DNA of 35,844 nucleotides from an uncultured Collinsella sp. (GCA_900549135.1 URNI01000007.1:1-35844), one strand, 5' to 3'. Shown: positions 1-8,594, numbered from the stretch's first letter. Numbers and translations are program-made. Notes: a model not told the origin generated them from the letters alone.

Positions 1-157
1 CCTGCCGGCACTCGCGGGTAGCCGACCAAAACCACCTGAAGGGTCACATTTATCTGAATAAATTAATCCCGTGTCTTTTGCTGCTCGTTGGCGTTGTCTG
101 GAGCGCGGCGGCTACGTGGTTCAAGAGACGGCGGCATTACCATCTGTTTTTACAAGT
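1..157. other. Left edge, no gene assigned
   Basis: This stretch precedes a strong rightward terminator, so the 3' end of a + strand gene probably lies here or just outside the window. Three readings are possible: frame 1 stops at 19-21, frame 2 stops at 59-61, and frame 3 stays open to 231-233 and encodes a hydrophobic segment followed by arginines. Frame 3 runs through the terminator hairpin, which argues against it. The sequence does not let me choose. Confidence 0.3.
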
Positions 158-200
158 AAAGAGGCTCGTTTCCCTAGGTTGGGGAAACGGGCCTCTTTTT
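158..200 (+). terminator. Intrinsic terminator, rightward
   Basis: A 14-bp stem pairs 161-174 with 182-195 around a 7-nt loop, extended by AAA (158-160) pairing with TTT (196-198), and followed by a T run at 196-200. The T run favours + strand transcription from a gene left of the window. Because the LANTG gene ends at 244 on the opposite strand, the hairpin may also stop that transcript. Confidence 0.75.
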
Positions 201-243
201 GTCTCTGGGCTTGTGAATTGGCGGAGACAATAACCGTTGGCAG

Positions 244-1218
244 CTATTTTGAGTTCTTGAGGCGGCGTGTGGCTGTGGCGGTTATTCCGAGTCCCATGGC
301 GGCGATTCCTGCGAGTGCTATTGCGCTCGGTGCTGTGTCGCCCGTGTTCGCGAGCTTGCCGGCGGTCGTATTTGCTTGCTTGCCGCTGCTCGAGTTCGCC
401 TGCTTGGTGGAGCTTGGTAAGGCGTCTTTGCCGGTTGCAGGCGGTGTCGCCTCGGTGGGTTGCGCTGAGCTGGAGGGTTTTGTCGTCTCGGTCGGTTTCG
501 TTATCTCGGGCGAGGTGGTCTTATCTGCCGCGGCCTTTGCCTCTTCGTATGCTTTGCAGGCGTCATCATAGGCCGCTTGCGCCTTTTCCAAATCGCCGAG
601 GAGCGCATTTCGCTTGGCTGTTTCTCCGTCGAGGTGGGTTTTATTAAACTCTACTTCGCTTTCTAAGAAATAAATCAGGCTTTTCTGACTTTCGAGGCGC
701 ATTCGGCAGTGCTCAAGCTTATCTTCACAACGAGATTCTTGCTCTTGTGCATCCATGATCGCCAGTTCCAACTGCCATCTAGTTTCGTAATCCGTGTGGG
801 GGATTTTATTTAATTCTGCCTCAAGGTCTCTTGTTCGGTTGTGGGCCTTATCGCATTCGGATTGGGCTGCATCGATGTCCGCTTGCATGGTAGGAAGGGA
901 TTCCTTATATATGGCAGCTCGCGCCAAATTAGTGTCGTAGTTCTTTTGAAAAATGGCAATTTTAGTATCGATTTCCGCAATTTTCTCGGGACTTGCGGCG
1001 TCTTTTGCGGCCTCGAGGTTTTTGAGCGCTTCCTGCATGGCTGCATACGCTTTTTCTTTTGCGGCGGCCGCATCTTCCGTCTGCAAGGCAACTGCACCGG
1101 TGGGGGAGCTGGTTTCTGCCGCGATCGCCGTTACGGGGGCGATTCCCGCGACAAGTGCCGCGGAAAGGGCGATGCCCACAGTTGCTCGTCTTGCTCTTCT
1201 TGCGAGAATGTCGTTCAT
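244..1218 (-). CDS. Sortase-anchored coiled-coil surface protein (LANTG)
   Basis: A 324-residue protein predicted to be exported and attached to the cell wall by sortase. The first ~34 residues form a signal peptide (basic ARRARR, hydrophobic core, likely cleavage after AIAA). Residues ~50-240 are charged and Ala/Glu/Lys-rich, with repeated KAxAAxxEA-like heptads that look like a long coiled coil. A Thr/Ser/Pro-rich spacer follows. The C-terminus carries LANTG, a variant of LPxTG, then a hydrophobic segment and a basic tail (RRLKNSK), which is the standard sorting signal. ATG at 1218 is preceded by GAGG at about 7 nt. It is divergent from the ABC exporter, which gives no clear hint of partner. 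The ligand is unknown; such proteins are often adhesins or wall-associated structural proteins, but that is inference. Confidence 0.85.
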   Translation of the reverse strand: MNDILARRARRATVGIALSAALVAGIAPVTAIAAETSSPTGAVALQTEDAAAAKEKAYAAMQEALKNLEAAKDAASPEKIAEIDTKIAIFQKNYDTNLARAAIYKESLPTMQADIDAAQSECDKAHNRTRDLEAELNKIPHTDYETRWQLELAIMDAQEQESRCEDKLEHCRMRLESQKSLIYFLESEVEFNKTHLDGETAKRNALLGDLEKAQAAYDDACKAYEEAKAAADKTTSPEITKPTETTKPSSSAQPTEATPPATGKDALPSSTKQANSSSGKQANTTAGKLANTGDTAPSAIALAGIAAMGLGITATATRRLKNSK

Positions 1219-1268
1219 CTCGGCACCTCATTTCAAGGGTCGGCGACTAACTTGGTAGCACTAATGTA

Positions 1269-1304
1269 AGTATACCATGCTAGTTGACCCAACACTGGCT
1301 GGGT
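1269..1304 (-). promoter_or_regulatory. Extended -10 promoter and dyad for the LANTG gene
   Basis: On the minus strand TGGTATACT (core 1274-1269) is an extended -10 element. Immediately upstream, 1287-1304 holds a dyad with arms ACCCA and TGGGT that could be an operator or stand in for a poor -35. The 5' UTR would be about 45 nt. No regulator gene is adjacent. Confidence 0.45.
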
Positions 1305-1356
1305 GTGCGCGTATACCCCCCCCTGAAAACTGAATCCCGTTAGAAATGACGAGTTG

Positions 1357-1386
1357 TTTACGCTTCTTTTGGGGTGGCGGTACTAT
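1357..1386 (+). promoter_or_regulatory. Candidate promoter of the first ABC exporter operon
   Basis: TTTACG (1357-1362), an 18-nt gap and TACTAT (1381-1386) form a moderate sigma-70-type promoter. Transcription would start near 1393, which fits translation from ATG 1431 and argues against the TTG at 1398 further upstream. Confidence 0.4.
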
Positions 1387-1430
1387 CATGATTCGGATTG
1401 AGTGTGAATGATGATAGGGAGCGCCTATAC

Positions 1431-3311
1431 ATGATTGAGCTGCTCAGGCGTTTTGGTGGTAAGTTTCACCGGTATATGGTGATTGGTCCTGCGTGCAAGC
1501 TGATCGAAGTGATCTTTGACCTGCTGACGCCGCTGGTGATTGCCCAGATGATCGATAAGGGCATTGGGGCGCACGACGTGAACGCCGTTATCCACTACGG
1601 CATGGTGCTCGCCGCCATGGCTGTGATCGGCATCTCGTTTACGCTCGTCTGCCAAAAGATGGCGGCGCTCACCTCGCAGGGCATGGGCACCGATATCCGC
1701 GGTGCGCTCTACCAGCACATCAACAAGTTGAGCTATGCCGAACTCGACCGCTTTGGCACGCCGTCGCTTATCACCCGCATCACCAACGACGTCAACCAGG
1801 TGCAGCTTGCCGTGGCGCTGGGCGTGCGCATGCTCATCCGCTGGCCCTTCTTGGCGGTGGGCTCTATGTGCGCGGCCCTCGCCATCGACCTTAAGCTCGG
1901 CATGATCTTTTTGATTTGCACGCCCGCCATTGGCCTGGTGTTTTGGTTTGTCATGGCGCGCTGCATTCCGTACTACAAGCAGCTGCAGGCAAAGCTCGAC
2001 CGCATCGCGCTCATTTGCCGCGAGGGGCTTTCGGGCGCCCGCGTGGTTCGCGCCTTTGTACGCGAAGATCACGAGCGCGAGCGCTTTGCCCAAGCCGCCG
2101 ATGACCAGGCCAATACCGCCATCGCGGTGGGCAAGCTCTCGTCAATCCTTAATCCCGTCACGTTTTTGGTGATGAACCTGGGCGTGTGCGCCATCCTGTG
2201 GGTGGGCGGCATCCAGGTCAACGTGGGCGAGCTTACGCAAGGCCAGGTCATGGCGTTTGTGAACTACATGACGCAGACCCTGACCTCCATCGTGTACGTC
2301 GCCAACCTGGTCGTGGTCTTTACCAAGGCGAGCGCGAGCGCGTCGCGTATCAACGAGGTGCTCAACTGCGAGCCGAGCATCACCGACGAGAACAACGAGC
2401 CGGTCGCACTGCCCCAGGCACCCGCGACGGACGTCGACGCCCCGGTCTCTGCGCTGAGCTTTAGCCATGCGAGCTTTTCGTTTGGCGCGGGCGCGGCCAA
2501 TGCCGTCAACGATGTGACCCTGGAGCTCCCGCTGGGCAAGACGCTCGGCATTATCGGCGGCACGGGTAGCGGTAAGTCGACGCTCGTCTCGCTCATCCCG
2601 CGCCTGTACGATGCGAGCACCGGCAGCGTGAGCGTGATGGGCTCCGACGTGCGCGCCTGGCCGCTCGATCAGCTGCGCCATGTGGTCGCGACCGTCCCGC
2701 AACGCGCGTCGCTGGTGAGCGGCACGATCCGCAGTAACCTGACCTGGCGTGACGAGTCAGCGACCGACGAGGGGCTCTGGGCGGCGCTCGACATGGCGCA
2801 GGCGAGCGAGTTCGTGCGCAACAAGCCTCAGGGGCTCGACGCCCCGGTCGAGGCGGACGGTAAGAACTTCAGCGGTGGCCAACGCCAGCGCCTGACCATC
2901 GCGCGCGCCCTGGTGGGCTCGCCTCAGGTCCTGATCATGGACGACTCCGCCTCGGCGCTCGACTTTAAGACCGACGCGGCGCTTCGCCATGCCATCCACG
3001 AGCGCAGCGTGTGTGGCGCTGCTGAGGGCGGGCTGCCGCTGACTACGGTGATCGTAAGCCAGCGCGTTTCGACCGTGCGCGACGCCGACATGATCTGCGT
3101 GCTCGACCACGGCTCGGTTGCGGGCCTGGGCACGCATGACGAGCTGTATGCAAGCTGCCAGCTCTACCGCGAGATTTGCCAGTCGCAGCTGCGACGCGAG
3201 GAGCTCGAGGGCCAGCAGGGGAGCACGACGCCCACGCCCACCCCAAGACCCGCGTCCGCCCCAGGCGCCGTGTGCGCCCCCACATCCGTCTGCGCAAAGG
3301 AGGGCTGCTAA
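1431..3311 (+). CDS. ABC exporter subunit with degenerate ATPase site
   Basis: A half-transporter of 626 residues: six membrane helices (residues ~1-300) fused to a nucleotide-binding domain. Walker A GGTGSGKST lies near residues 375-383 and the signature FSGGQRQRL near 480. The Walker B region reads LIMDDSASALD, so aspartate (about residue 505) replaces the catalytic glutamate. This is the pattern of the degenerate subunit in heterodimeric Type IV exporters such as TM287/288, where the partner supplies the working site. ATG 1431 is chosen because AGGGAG (1416-1421) sits 9 nt upstream; TTG 1398 and GTG 1404 are alternatives. The C-terminal ~30 residues form an unusual Thr/Pro/Ala-rich tail with several cysteines. 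The stop codon abuts the start of the partner gene. The substrate cannot be read from sequence; drugs, peptides or lipids are possible. Confidence 0.9.
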   Translation: MIELLRRFGGKFHRYMVIGPACKLIEVIFDLLTPLVIAQMIDKGIGAHDVNAVIHYGMVLAAMAVIGISFTLVCQKMAALTSQGMGTDIRGALYQHINKLSYAELDRFGTPSLITRITNDVNQVQLAVALGVRMLIRWPFLAVGSMCAALAIDLKLGMIFLICTPAIGLVFWFVMARCIPYYKQLQAKLDRIALICREGLSGARVVRAFVREDHERERFAQAADDQANTAIAVGKLSSILNPVTFLVMNLGVCAILWVGGIQVNVGELTQGQVMAFVNYMTQTLTSIVYVANLVVVFTKASASASRINEVLNCEPSITDENNEPVALPQAPATDVDAPVSALSFSHASFSFGAGAANAVNDVTLELPLGKTLGIIGGTGSGKSTLVSLIPRLYDASTGSVSVMGSDVRAWPLDQLRHVVATVPQRASLVSGTIRSNLTWRDESATDEGLWAALDMAQASEFVRNKPQGLDAPVEADGKNFSGGQRQRLTIARALVGSPQVLIMDDSASALDFKTDAALRHAIHERSVCGAAEGGLPLTTVIVSQRVSTVRDADMICVLDHGSVAGLGTHDELYASCQLYREICQSQLRREELEGQQGSTTPTPTPRPASAPGAVCAPTSVCAKEGC

Positions 3312-5171
3312 ATGAATCCGTACACTTCCTCCGGTTCGGTCGCCACGATGACGGCCAACGTGTCCGGTAACGATAACCTCAACGACCTGGGCGACGGTCC
3401 GCGCCAGCCCGGCGATCCCGAGCGCTATCCCGTGGGTGCGGTGACCCGCCGCCTGCTGGGCTACGTTCGTCCGCATCGCATTTCGTTTGTTGCGTCGTTT
3501 GTGAGCGCCGCCATCTCCGTGATTCTGCAGCTCTACACGCCCATCCTCATCGGCGAGGGCATCGACCTGATCGTTGCCGCCGGGCACGTGGACTTTGACG
3601 CACTGCTGCCGCTCGTTACCAAGCTCGCGATTGTCGTCGTAGGTGCTGCGGCCTTCCAGTGGCTACAGGGCTACTGCGTCAACCGCCTGTCCTACGAGAC
3701 GGTGCGCGACATGCGCGTGGAGGCGAGCGACAAGCTCAGCCGTATGCCGCTCAGCTTTATCGACAGCCATGCCCACGGCGACCTTATGAGCCGCGTGGTC
3801 AACGACGTGGATCAGGTGGGTGACGGCCTGCTGCAGGGTTTTACCCAGCTTTTCACCGGCGTTATCACCATCGTGGGCACGCTCGCGTTTATGCTCTCCA
3901 TTAACCTGACCATGACGCTCGTGGTGGTGCTCGTCACGCCGCTTTCCATCTTTGCTGCCGGTGCTATTGCCAAGCTCTCCAACAAGAGCTTTACGGTTCA
4001 GCAGCGCATTCAAGGGCAGCTCGGTGGTCATATCGAGGAGTATGTGGGCGAGCAAAAGCTTGTCGACGCCTTTGCCTATGGCCCCAACGCTCAGCAGCGC
4101 TTCGACGCGCTCAACGCCGAACTCTACACCGCGGGCGAGTGCGCGCAGTTTATGGGTTCGCTCTCCAACCCCGGTACGCGCTTTATCAACAACATCATCT
4201 ATGCCGTGGTCGCCGTGATTGGCTGCGTGGGCGTGATCACGGGCGTGCCCGCTGCGCTCACGGTGGGCGGCGTGCAGATTTTCCTGTCCTATGCCAACCA
4301 GTACACCAAGCCGTTCAACGAGGTCACCAACGTCATTACGCAGATCCAGACGGCGTATGCCTCGGCGCGCCGCATGTTTGCGCTGCTCGATGCGCGCGAG
4401 CAGGAGCCCGATGCGGCGGATGCCGTGGAACTTGCCGCCCCGCAGGGTGAGGTGACCTTTGAGCATGTGGACTTTAGCTACGTGCCCGACCGCAAGCTGC
4501 TGCAGGATATCTGCATCGAGGCCAAGCCCGGCATGCGCTTTGCCCTCGTTGGCCCCACGGGCTGCGGCAAGACGACGCTCATCAATTTGCTACTGCGTTT
4601 TTACGATATCGATGCCGGTCGCATTGCGGTCGATGGCCGTTCCTCGCGTGACTACACGCGCGCAAGCCTGCGCCGCGCCTTTGGCATGGTGCTGCAGGAC
4701 ACTTGGCTGTTCGAGGGCACGGTGGCGGACAACATCGCTTACGGTTGCCCAGGAGCTACGCGCGAGCAGGTTGTCGAAGCCGCCAAGCGCGCTCATGCGC
4801 ATAAGTTTATCGTGCAGCTGCCAGGCGGCTACGATACGGTGATTGGCGAGGACGGCGGCACGTTTAGCCAAGGCCAAAAGCAGCTGCTGTGCATCGCGCG
4901 CGTCATGCTCACCGACCCGGCGATTCTGCTGCTGGACGAGGCGACCTCGAGTATCGACACACGCACCGAGCTGCAGGTGCAGGCAGCATTCGACGAGCTC
5001 ATGGCCGGCCGTACGAGCTTTGTCGTGGCGCATCGCCTGAGCACGATTCGCAACGCCGACTGCATTCTGGTCATGCGCGACGGCCAGATTATCGAGCGCG
5101 GCACGCACGACGAGCTGCTGGCGGCAGGCGGCTTCTACGCCGAACTCTACCGCAGCCAGTTTGCCCAGTGA
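3312..5171 (+). CDS. ABC exporter subunit with canonical ATPase site
   Basis: A half-transporter of 619 residues and the presumed heterodimer partner of the gene immediately upstream; its ATG directly follows that gene's TAA, and AAAGGAGGG (3296-3304) precedes it. A ~40-residue hydrophilic N-terminus leads into six membrane helices (~45-330). The nucleotide-binding domain has Walker A GPTGCGKTT (~414-422), the signature FSQGQKQLL and Walker B LLLDEATSSIDTRTE with catalytic Glu near 543. The signature carries Gln in place of the usual second Gly, a common variant in this family. The pair should form an asymmetric exporter in the cytoplasmic membrane. No regulator gene is linked to it, unlike the second exporter at the right end of the window. 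Confidence 0.92.
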   Translation: MNPYTSSGSVATMTANVSGNDNLNDLGDGPRQPGDPERYPVGAVTRRLLGYVRPHRISFVASFVSAAISVILQLYTPILIGEGIDLIVAAGHVDFDALLPLVTKLAIVVVGAAAFQWLQGYCVNRLSYETVRDMRVEASDKLSRMPLSFIDSHAHGDLMSRVVNDVDQVGDGLLQGFTQLFTGVITIVGTLAFMLSINLTMTLVVVLVTPLSIFAAGAIAKLSNKSFTVQQRIQGQLGGHIEEYVGEQKLVDAFAYGPNAQQRFDALNAELYTAGECAQFMGSLSNPGTRFINNIIYAVVAVIGCVGVITGVPAALTVGGVQIFLSYANQYTKPFNEVTNVITQIQTAYASARRMFALLDAREQEPDAADAVELAAPQGEVTFEHVDFSYVPDRKLLQDICIEAKPGMRFALVGPTGCGKTTLINLLLRFYDIDAGRIAVDGRSSRDYTRASLRRAFGMVLQDTWLFEGTVADNIAYGCPGATREQVVEAAKRAHAHKFIVQLPGGYDTVIGEDGGTFSQGQKQLLCIARVMLTDPAILLLDEATSSIDTRTELQVQAAFDELMAGRTSFVVAHRLSTIRNADCILVMRDGQIIERGTHDELLAAGGFYAELYRSQFAQ

Positions 5172-5211
5172 GCACGGCCGTGGGGCAAATTAATCAATCG
5201 ACAGACGGTGG

Positions 5212-5239
5212 TTTACATCTGTCACGTTAGTACTAAGAT
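5212..5239 (+). promoter_or_regulatory. Promoter of the flavodoxin gene
   Basis: TTTACA (5212-5217), a 16-nt gap and TAAGAT (5234-5239) closely resemble a sigma-70 promoter. It lies in the AT-richer gap between the ABC exporter and the flavodoxin-like gene and would give a 5' UTR of roughly 55 nt. Confidence 0.6.
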
Positions 5240-5298
5240 AGTCATCTAATAAATTGCATTAGTGGCTTTAGTTTTGGGGGATACGAGGCAACGTGACT

Positions 5299-5850
5299 AT
5301 GACGTGCTCTTTGGTGGTTAACAGCAAGAGCGGTAATACCAGGATGGTTTCGGGTGCGATCAAGCGCACTCTACAGGCTGCGGGTGTTGAGTTTGTTCAT
5401 GCCGCGGCGTTGAGCGACGATGCGGATGCAGATCAGGTTGCGCTCGAGGCGCAGGGCGCCTGCGCGGCCGACACGGTGCTCGTCGGTTTTTGGTGCGACA
5501 AGGGCGCGTGCACGCCTTCGGTTGCCGCGCTGCTCTCCGCTCTGCACGGCAAGCGCGTTTTCCTCTTTGGTACCTGCGGTTTTGGCGCCGACCAGAGCTA
5601 TTATCAGCAGATTATCAATCGCGTGACCTCCAATTTGGCCGAGAATGCCGAGCTTGTGGGTTGGGCAATGTGCCAGGGCAAGATGGGTCCCGCGGTCAAG
5701 CAGCGCTACGAGGCCATGCTCGAGCAAGATCCCGACAATGTCCGCTTTAAGATGCTGCTCGATAACTGGGTCGCCGCAAAGGATCACCCCACCAAGGAAG
5801 ATCTGGACAACATGGCTGCAGCCGCCAAAAAGGCCGTGCTGGGCGAGTAG
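5299..5850 (+). CDS. Flavodoxin-family protein (BilS-like)
   Basis: A 183-residue flavodoxin-fold protein, predicted to be a cytoplasmic FMN-binding electron carrier or FMN-dependent reductase. Near the N-terminus, after a hydrophobic strand, SKSGNTR is the phosphate-binding loop for FMN. VLVGFWCDKG and FLFGTCGFGADQ match the later strand/loop positions that contact the flavin. The C-terminal pattern of a long helix with RFKMLLDNW resembles the flavodoxin group that includes BilS, partner of bilirubin reductase, but no bilR-like gene is in the window, so I do not assign that role. ATG 5299 has GAGG (5285-5288) at 10 nt; GTG 5293 would leave only 4 nt. It is a single-gene unit with its own promoter and terminator. 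Confidence 0.8.
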   Translation: MTCSLVVNSKSGNTRMVSGAIKRTLQAAGVEFVHAAALSDDADADQVALEAQGACAADTVLVGFWCDKGACTPSVAALLSALHGKRVFLFGTCGFGADQSYYQQIINRVTSNLAENAELVGWAMCQGKMGPAVKQRYEAMLEQDPDNVRFKMLLDNWVAAKDHPTKEDLDNMAAAAKKAVLGE

Positions 5851-5892
5851 ACCGTCGCTCGCGGTCCTTTGTGCAAAACAATACAAATGTGA

Positions 5893-5919
5893 AAGCCTCG
5901 AAATTCTCGAGGCTTTTTT
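5893..5919 (+). terminator. Terminator of the flavodoxin gene
   Basis: The stem AAGCCTCGA (5893-5901) pairs with TCGAGGCTT (5907-5915) around a 5-nt loop and is followed by T residues to 5919. It lies about 40 nt after the stop codon. Confidence 0.85.
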
Positions 5920-6054
5920 CTTGACACTTGTGGGCGCAACCGTGGCAAGCGTTTGGGGCGACATTTTCCATCATCCCGATGACGAGGCCGTCCTGGATGA
6001 CACGCTCTCATGCGTTCGCTGGATGTATTCAGAGTGGGACGGGCTTTCCGGATG

Positions 6055-6080
6055 CAAAAAAGGCCACATGACGTGGCCTT
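6055..6080 (-). terminator. Leftward terminator hairpin, GGCCAC type
   Basis: AAGGCCAC (6060-6067) pairs with GTGGCCTT (6073-6080). Read on the minus strand the stem is followed by six T residues, so it is a good intrinsic terminator for transcripts coming from the LTA-synthase-like gene, about 215 nt past its stop codon. A near copy lies at 6189-6209. Confidence 0.65.
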
Positions 6081-6135
6081 CGACTTATATATGTTCAGCG
6101 GATACCCCTATGACAAGCCGCGCTCCAACAACAGG

Positions 6136-6267
6136 GCGTCTGTCCGGGCGGAGGCATATAAGGTTCATCGCGAGTTCCGCACGCAAAGAAGGCCACTTAA
6201 TGTGGCCTTCGTCTTGCGCAGGACTGTCCGAGCAGGGAACCTTATATGCCTCCGCCTGGACAGACGT
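6136..6267. repeat. 31-bp inverted repeat enclosing a second hairpin
   Basis: The arms 6136-6166 and 6237-6267 are complementary over 31 positions. The only two non-Watson-Crick positions would be G:U pairs in a + strand RNA, but A:C mismatches in a minus strand RNA. The 70-nt loop contains a second hairpin, AAGGCCAC (6189-6196) with GTGGCCTT (6202-6209), extended outward by CGCAA/TTGCG-type pairing around a bulge. The element could be a structured RNA, a long transcription barrier or a small palindromic mobile element. No open reading frame lies inside. Confidence 0.85.
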
Positions 6268-6293
6268 TTCAGTTGTGGCTCAGCAGCTAGCAG

Positions 6294-8594
6294 CTACTTA
6301 ATCTTGGTTGTACCCGGTGCCAGGTTGGGGTCGGTCTCGTTGGCCTCGGTCTGGAAGTGCTCGGTGTACACGTTCTTGCCGTCGCGGAACATCTCGTAGT
6401 ACTGCATCTTGGCGTAATCCTCGCGCGCCTTGGTGGCGGCGGCTGCTGCTGCGTCGTCGCCGGTGACGTTGGAGGAGAGTGCCCAACGCAGGCTGGCGTC
6501 CTCGTAGCCCACGGAGTTGATGGCGGGCAGCGACTTGCGCAGCGTCATGTGCGCTTTCTGGTAGTCGGTCAGCGGTGCGCCGATCAGCTGCATAAGCTGC
6601 GTGGACAGGTAGTTGGTGGACAGGTCGTCGACCTCGCTCGTCTGGTCGCAGCCGGCAACGTCGTAGTTGGCCCAGATGATGTAGTCGGTCTGCCACAGAC
6701 GTTCCTGGTGCGTGGCATCGTCCTCGCCGGTAAACCACTTGTCGTTGAACTTGGACGGGAAGAACGGCTGGTGGTCGCCCCAGAACACCACGACTACCTT
6801 ACGGTCGAGCTTGCTCAGGGCGTTGAGGAAGTAGCGAAGCGCCTGGTCGGACTGCTCGATGCACGAGACATACTCGTCGACATCGGAGAGCGTGCCGTCC
6901 TCGACGGTCTTGGCATCCAGATCGGTCGTATCGATATTCAGGTGCATCTGCTTATCGACCGGCAGCAGACCCGTATCGTAGCCCGAATGGTTCTGCATGG
7001 TCACGTCGAAGATAAACTGCGGATCGGCGTTCTGGTCGAGCAGCTCAAGAATCTTGTCGTAGGTAGCCTGGTCGGTCACCATGCCGCGCAAGGTGTCGGC
7101 TCCCTGGAAATCGTTGATGGACAGGAACTGGTCAAAGCCAAAGTCCTTGTAGACGTTCTCGCGGTTCCAGTTGGTTGCGTGATTGGGGTGCATAGCCGTG
7201 GTGGAATAGCCGAGCGATTTGAACTGCTCTGCCAGGTTCCCGGTCGTTTCCATGTTGTAGATGGTGTAGGGGTACACGCCCGAGCCCAGGTTGGCCATGG
7301 AGTTGCCGGTCATAAACTCAAACTCGGTATTGGCGGTGCCGCCGCCGTAGGCGCTCACGTAGAGCTTGCCGCGGTTGAGGCAGTTGGACAGGCTCTTAAA
7401 GTACTGCGGGCCCTCGTAGCCGGCGCGCATATTCTGGTAGATGGATAGATCCGAGAAGGTCTCGTTCATGATGGCGATGACCGTGGGCTTCTCGCTATCG
7501 AATTGCTCCTCGGCTGCAGCTCGCTCATCGCTCTTCGCTGCGTCGGACTTGTCGTAGGCCTTGGCGTACTTTTTGAGTGTGGCCTTGGCATCGTCGACGG
7601 AGTAGTCGGCGGGTTTGGGCGGCTTGATGGACTGCGCTGCGCTAATGAAAGCGGGCAGGTAGCCCTCGCGCCAGTAGCTCTCGAGCGGACGCCAGGTGTA
7701 GACGGTGATGCCGAGAGTGTTGTAGTAGTCGATGAGCGTAACATGCGCGGTCATACCGCCCAGGCACAGCACGGCCACGAGCAGGTTGGTGAGCAGCATG
7801 CGCTTGGCGTTGGCGGCGCCCTTCTGACGGTGCGGTGCCACCAGGCCAGCGTACTCGCACAGCAGCATGGCGATGGCGGTAAAGCCCATGGACAGCACAC
7901 AGAACAGCGAGATGGAGAAGGTGTAGCCGGTGCCGGCGACCGCGGCGGCGGTGGAGATGGCCGAAAGGTCGCCCGGCTGGATGGGCATGGACTTAAACGT
8001 GATAACGAAGAACTCGGCAATGCCCAGGATAAAGAGGGCAAAGGCCAGGACCGCGGGGGCTGCGCCGTGGCGCTGGAATAGGAAGAACAAGCCGACCATG
8101 AGCGTGGTGATGATGGCCCACTCGAGCAGGATGCACAGGGGGTAGACCCAGGTAAAGTCGTGGTTGGACGATACCTCCATGCCCAGCAGCGCAAAGACGC
8201 CGGCGAGCAGCAGGCACAGGACGGCGGCGACGAGCGGTTTGCCCACAAAGGCGCCGCGCAGGCGGGCGAGCTTGCCGGTGGGGGCGGGGGCGTTGGGCCC
8301 GGCGAACGCAAAGACGCGCGGGGCGATGCGGTCGCGGGCGATGCTGGCCCAAGCGCAGCCGGTGAGGATGGCGTTGGTCAGGATGAGCATCACAAAGGCG
8401 AGCGGCTCGTTTTGCGCGACAAGGCCAATAGCGCCCCAGACGGTCAAAAAGAGCTGGAACAGGCCGAAGGCGACGCTCCAGGCGAAGGCGCCCTTGGCAA
8501 CGGTGCCCGACTGAGCGCGAATGGCCTTGGCTTCGCGCAAAACAAGGTAGACGGTCGCCGCAAGACCGACGAGCGAGATGGCGGCAGCGAACAT
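6294..8594 (-). CDS. LTA-synthase-family membrane sulfatase-fold enzyme
   Basis: A 766-residue polytopic membrane protein of the LtaS / phosphoglycerol transferase family (alkaline-phosphatase superfamily). The family transfers glycerol phosphate from phosphatidylglycerol onto lipoteichoic acid or related polymers at the outer membrane face. The N-terminal half has about eight or more hydrophobic segments, more than the five of classical LtaS. The extracytoplasmic catalytic domain begins near residue 365: MNETFSDLS carries the metal ligand Glu378 and presumed nucleophile Thr379, NTEFEFMTG follows, and FWGDHQPFF (Asp607, His608) gives further metal ligands. GTG 8609 is in frame, but ATG 8594 is chosen because AGGAG lies 7 nt upstream of it. 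The closest match in style is the multi-helix LTA synthase family of Actinobacteria and Clostridia. The actual polymer made is not determined by sequence. Confidence 0.88.
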   Translation of the reverse strand: MFAAAISLVGLAATVYLVLREAKAIRAQSGTVAKGAFAWSVAFGLFQLFLTVWGAIGLVAQNEPLAFVMLILTNAILTGCAWASIARDRIAPRVFAFAGPNAPAPTGKLARLRGAFVGKPLVAAVLCLLLAGVFALLGMEVSSNHDFTWVYPLCILLEWAIITTLMVGLFFLFQRHGAAPAVLAFALFILGIAEFFVITFKSMPIQPGDLSAISTAAAVAGTGYTFSISLFCVLSMGFTAIAMLLCEYAGLVAPHRQKGAANAKRMLLTNLLVAVLCLGGMTAHVTLIDYYNTLGITVYTWRPLESYWREGYLPAFISAAQSIKPPKPADYSVDDAKATLKKYAKAYDKSDAAKSDERAAAEEQFDSEKPTVIAIMNETFSDLSIYQNMRAGYEGPQYFKSLSNCLNRGKLYVSAYGGGTANTEFEFMTGNSMANLGSGVYPYTIYNMETTGNLAEQFKSLGYSTTAMHPNHATNWNRENVYKDFGFDQFLSINDFQGADTLRGMVTDQATYDKILELLDQNADPQFIFDVTMQNHSGYDTGLLPVDKQMHLNIDTTDLDAKTVEDGTLSDVDEYVSCIEQSDQALRYFLNALSKLDRKVVVVFWGDHQPFFPSKFNDKWFTGEDDATHQERLWQTDYIIWANYDVAGCDQTSEVDDLSTNYLSTQLMQLIGAPLTDYQKAHMTLRKSLPAINSVGYEDASLRWALSSNVTGDDAAAAAATKAREDYAKMQYYEMFRDGKNVYTEHFQTEANETDPNLAPGTTKIK

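Larger units (their letters stand above)
5920..6293. other. Noncoding gap rich in hairpins
   Basis: About 370 nt between the flavodoxin terminator and the 3' end of the LTA-synthase-like gene. I find no convincing coding sequence on either strand. It contains a leftward terminator hairpin (6055-6080) and a large inverted repeat enclosing a related hairpin (6136-6267), both described separately. Confidence 0.6.

Noticed and set aside
3..233. Truncated membrane protein at the left edge
   Set aside because: The frame has one hydrophobic stretch and arginines but reads through a strong terminator hairpin; the two other frames stop earlier and fit the terminator better.
5299..5850. Firm assignment as bilS of a bilirubin-reductase system
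   Set aside because: The C-terminal resemblance is suggestive, but no bilR or bilQ-like gene is in the window.
5645..6301. Open frame running from the flavodoxin gene through the hairpin gap
   Set aside because: It overlaps a real gene in another frame, passes through a terminator and has no protein-like composition in the gap.
6357..7448. A 363-codon open frame on the + strand
   Set aside because: Antisense to the catalytic domain of the LTA-synthase-like gene, which shows clear active-site motifs.
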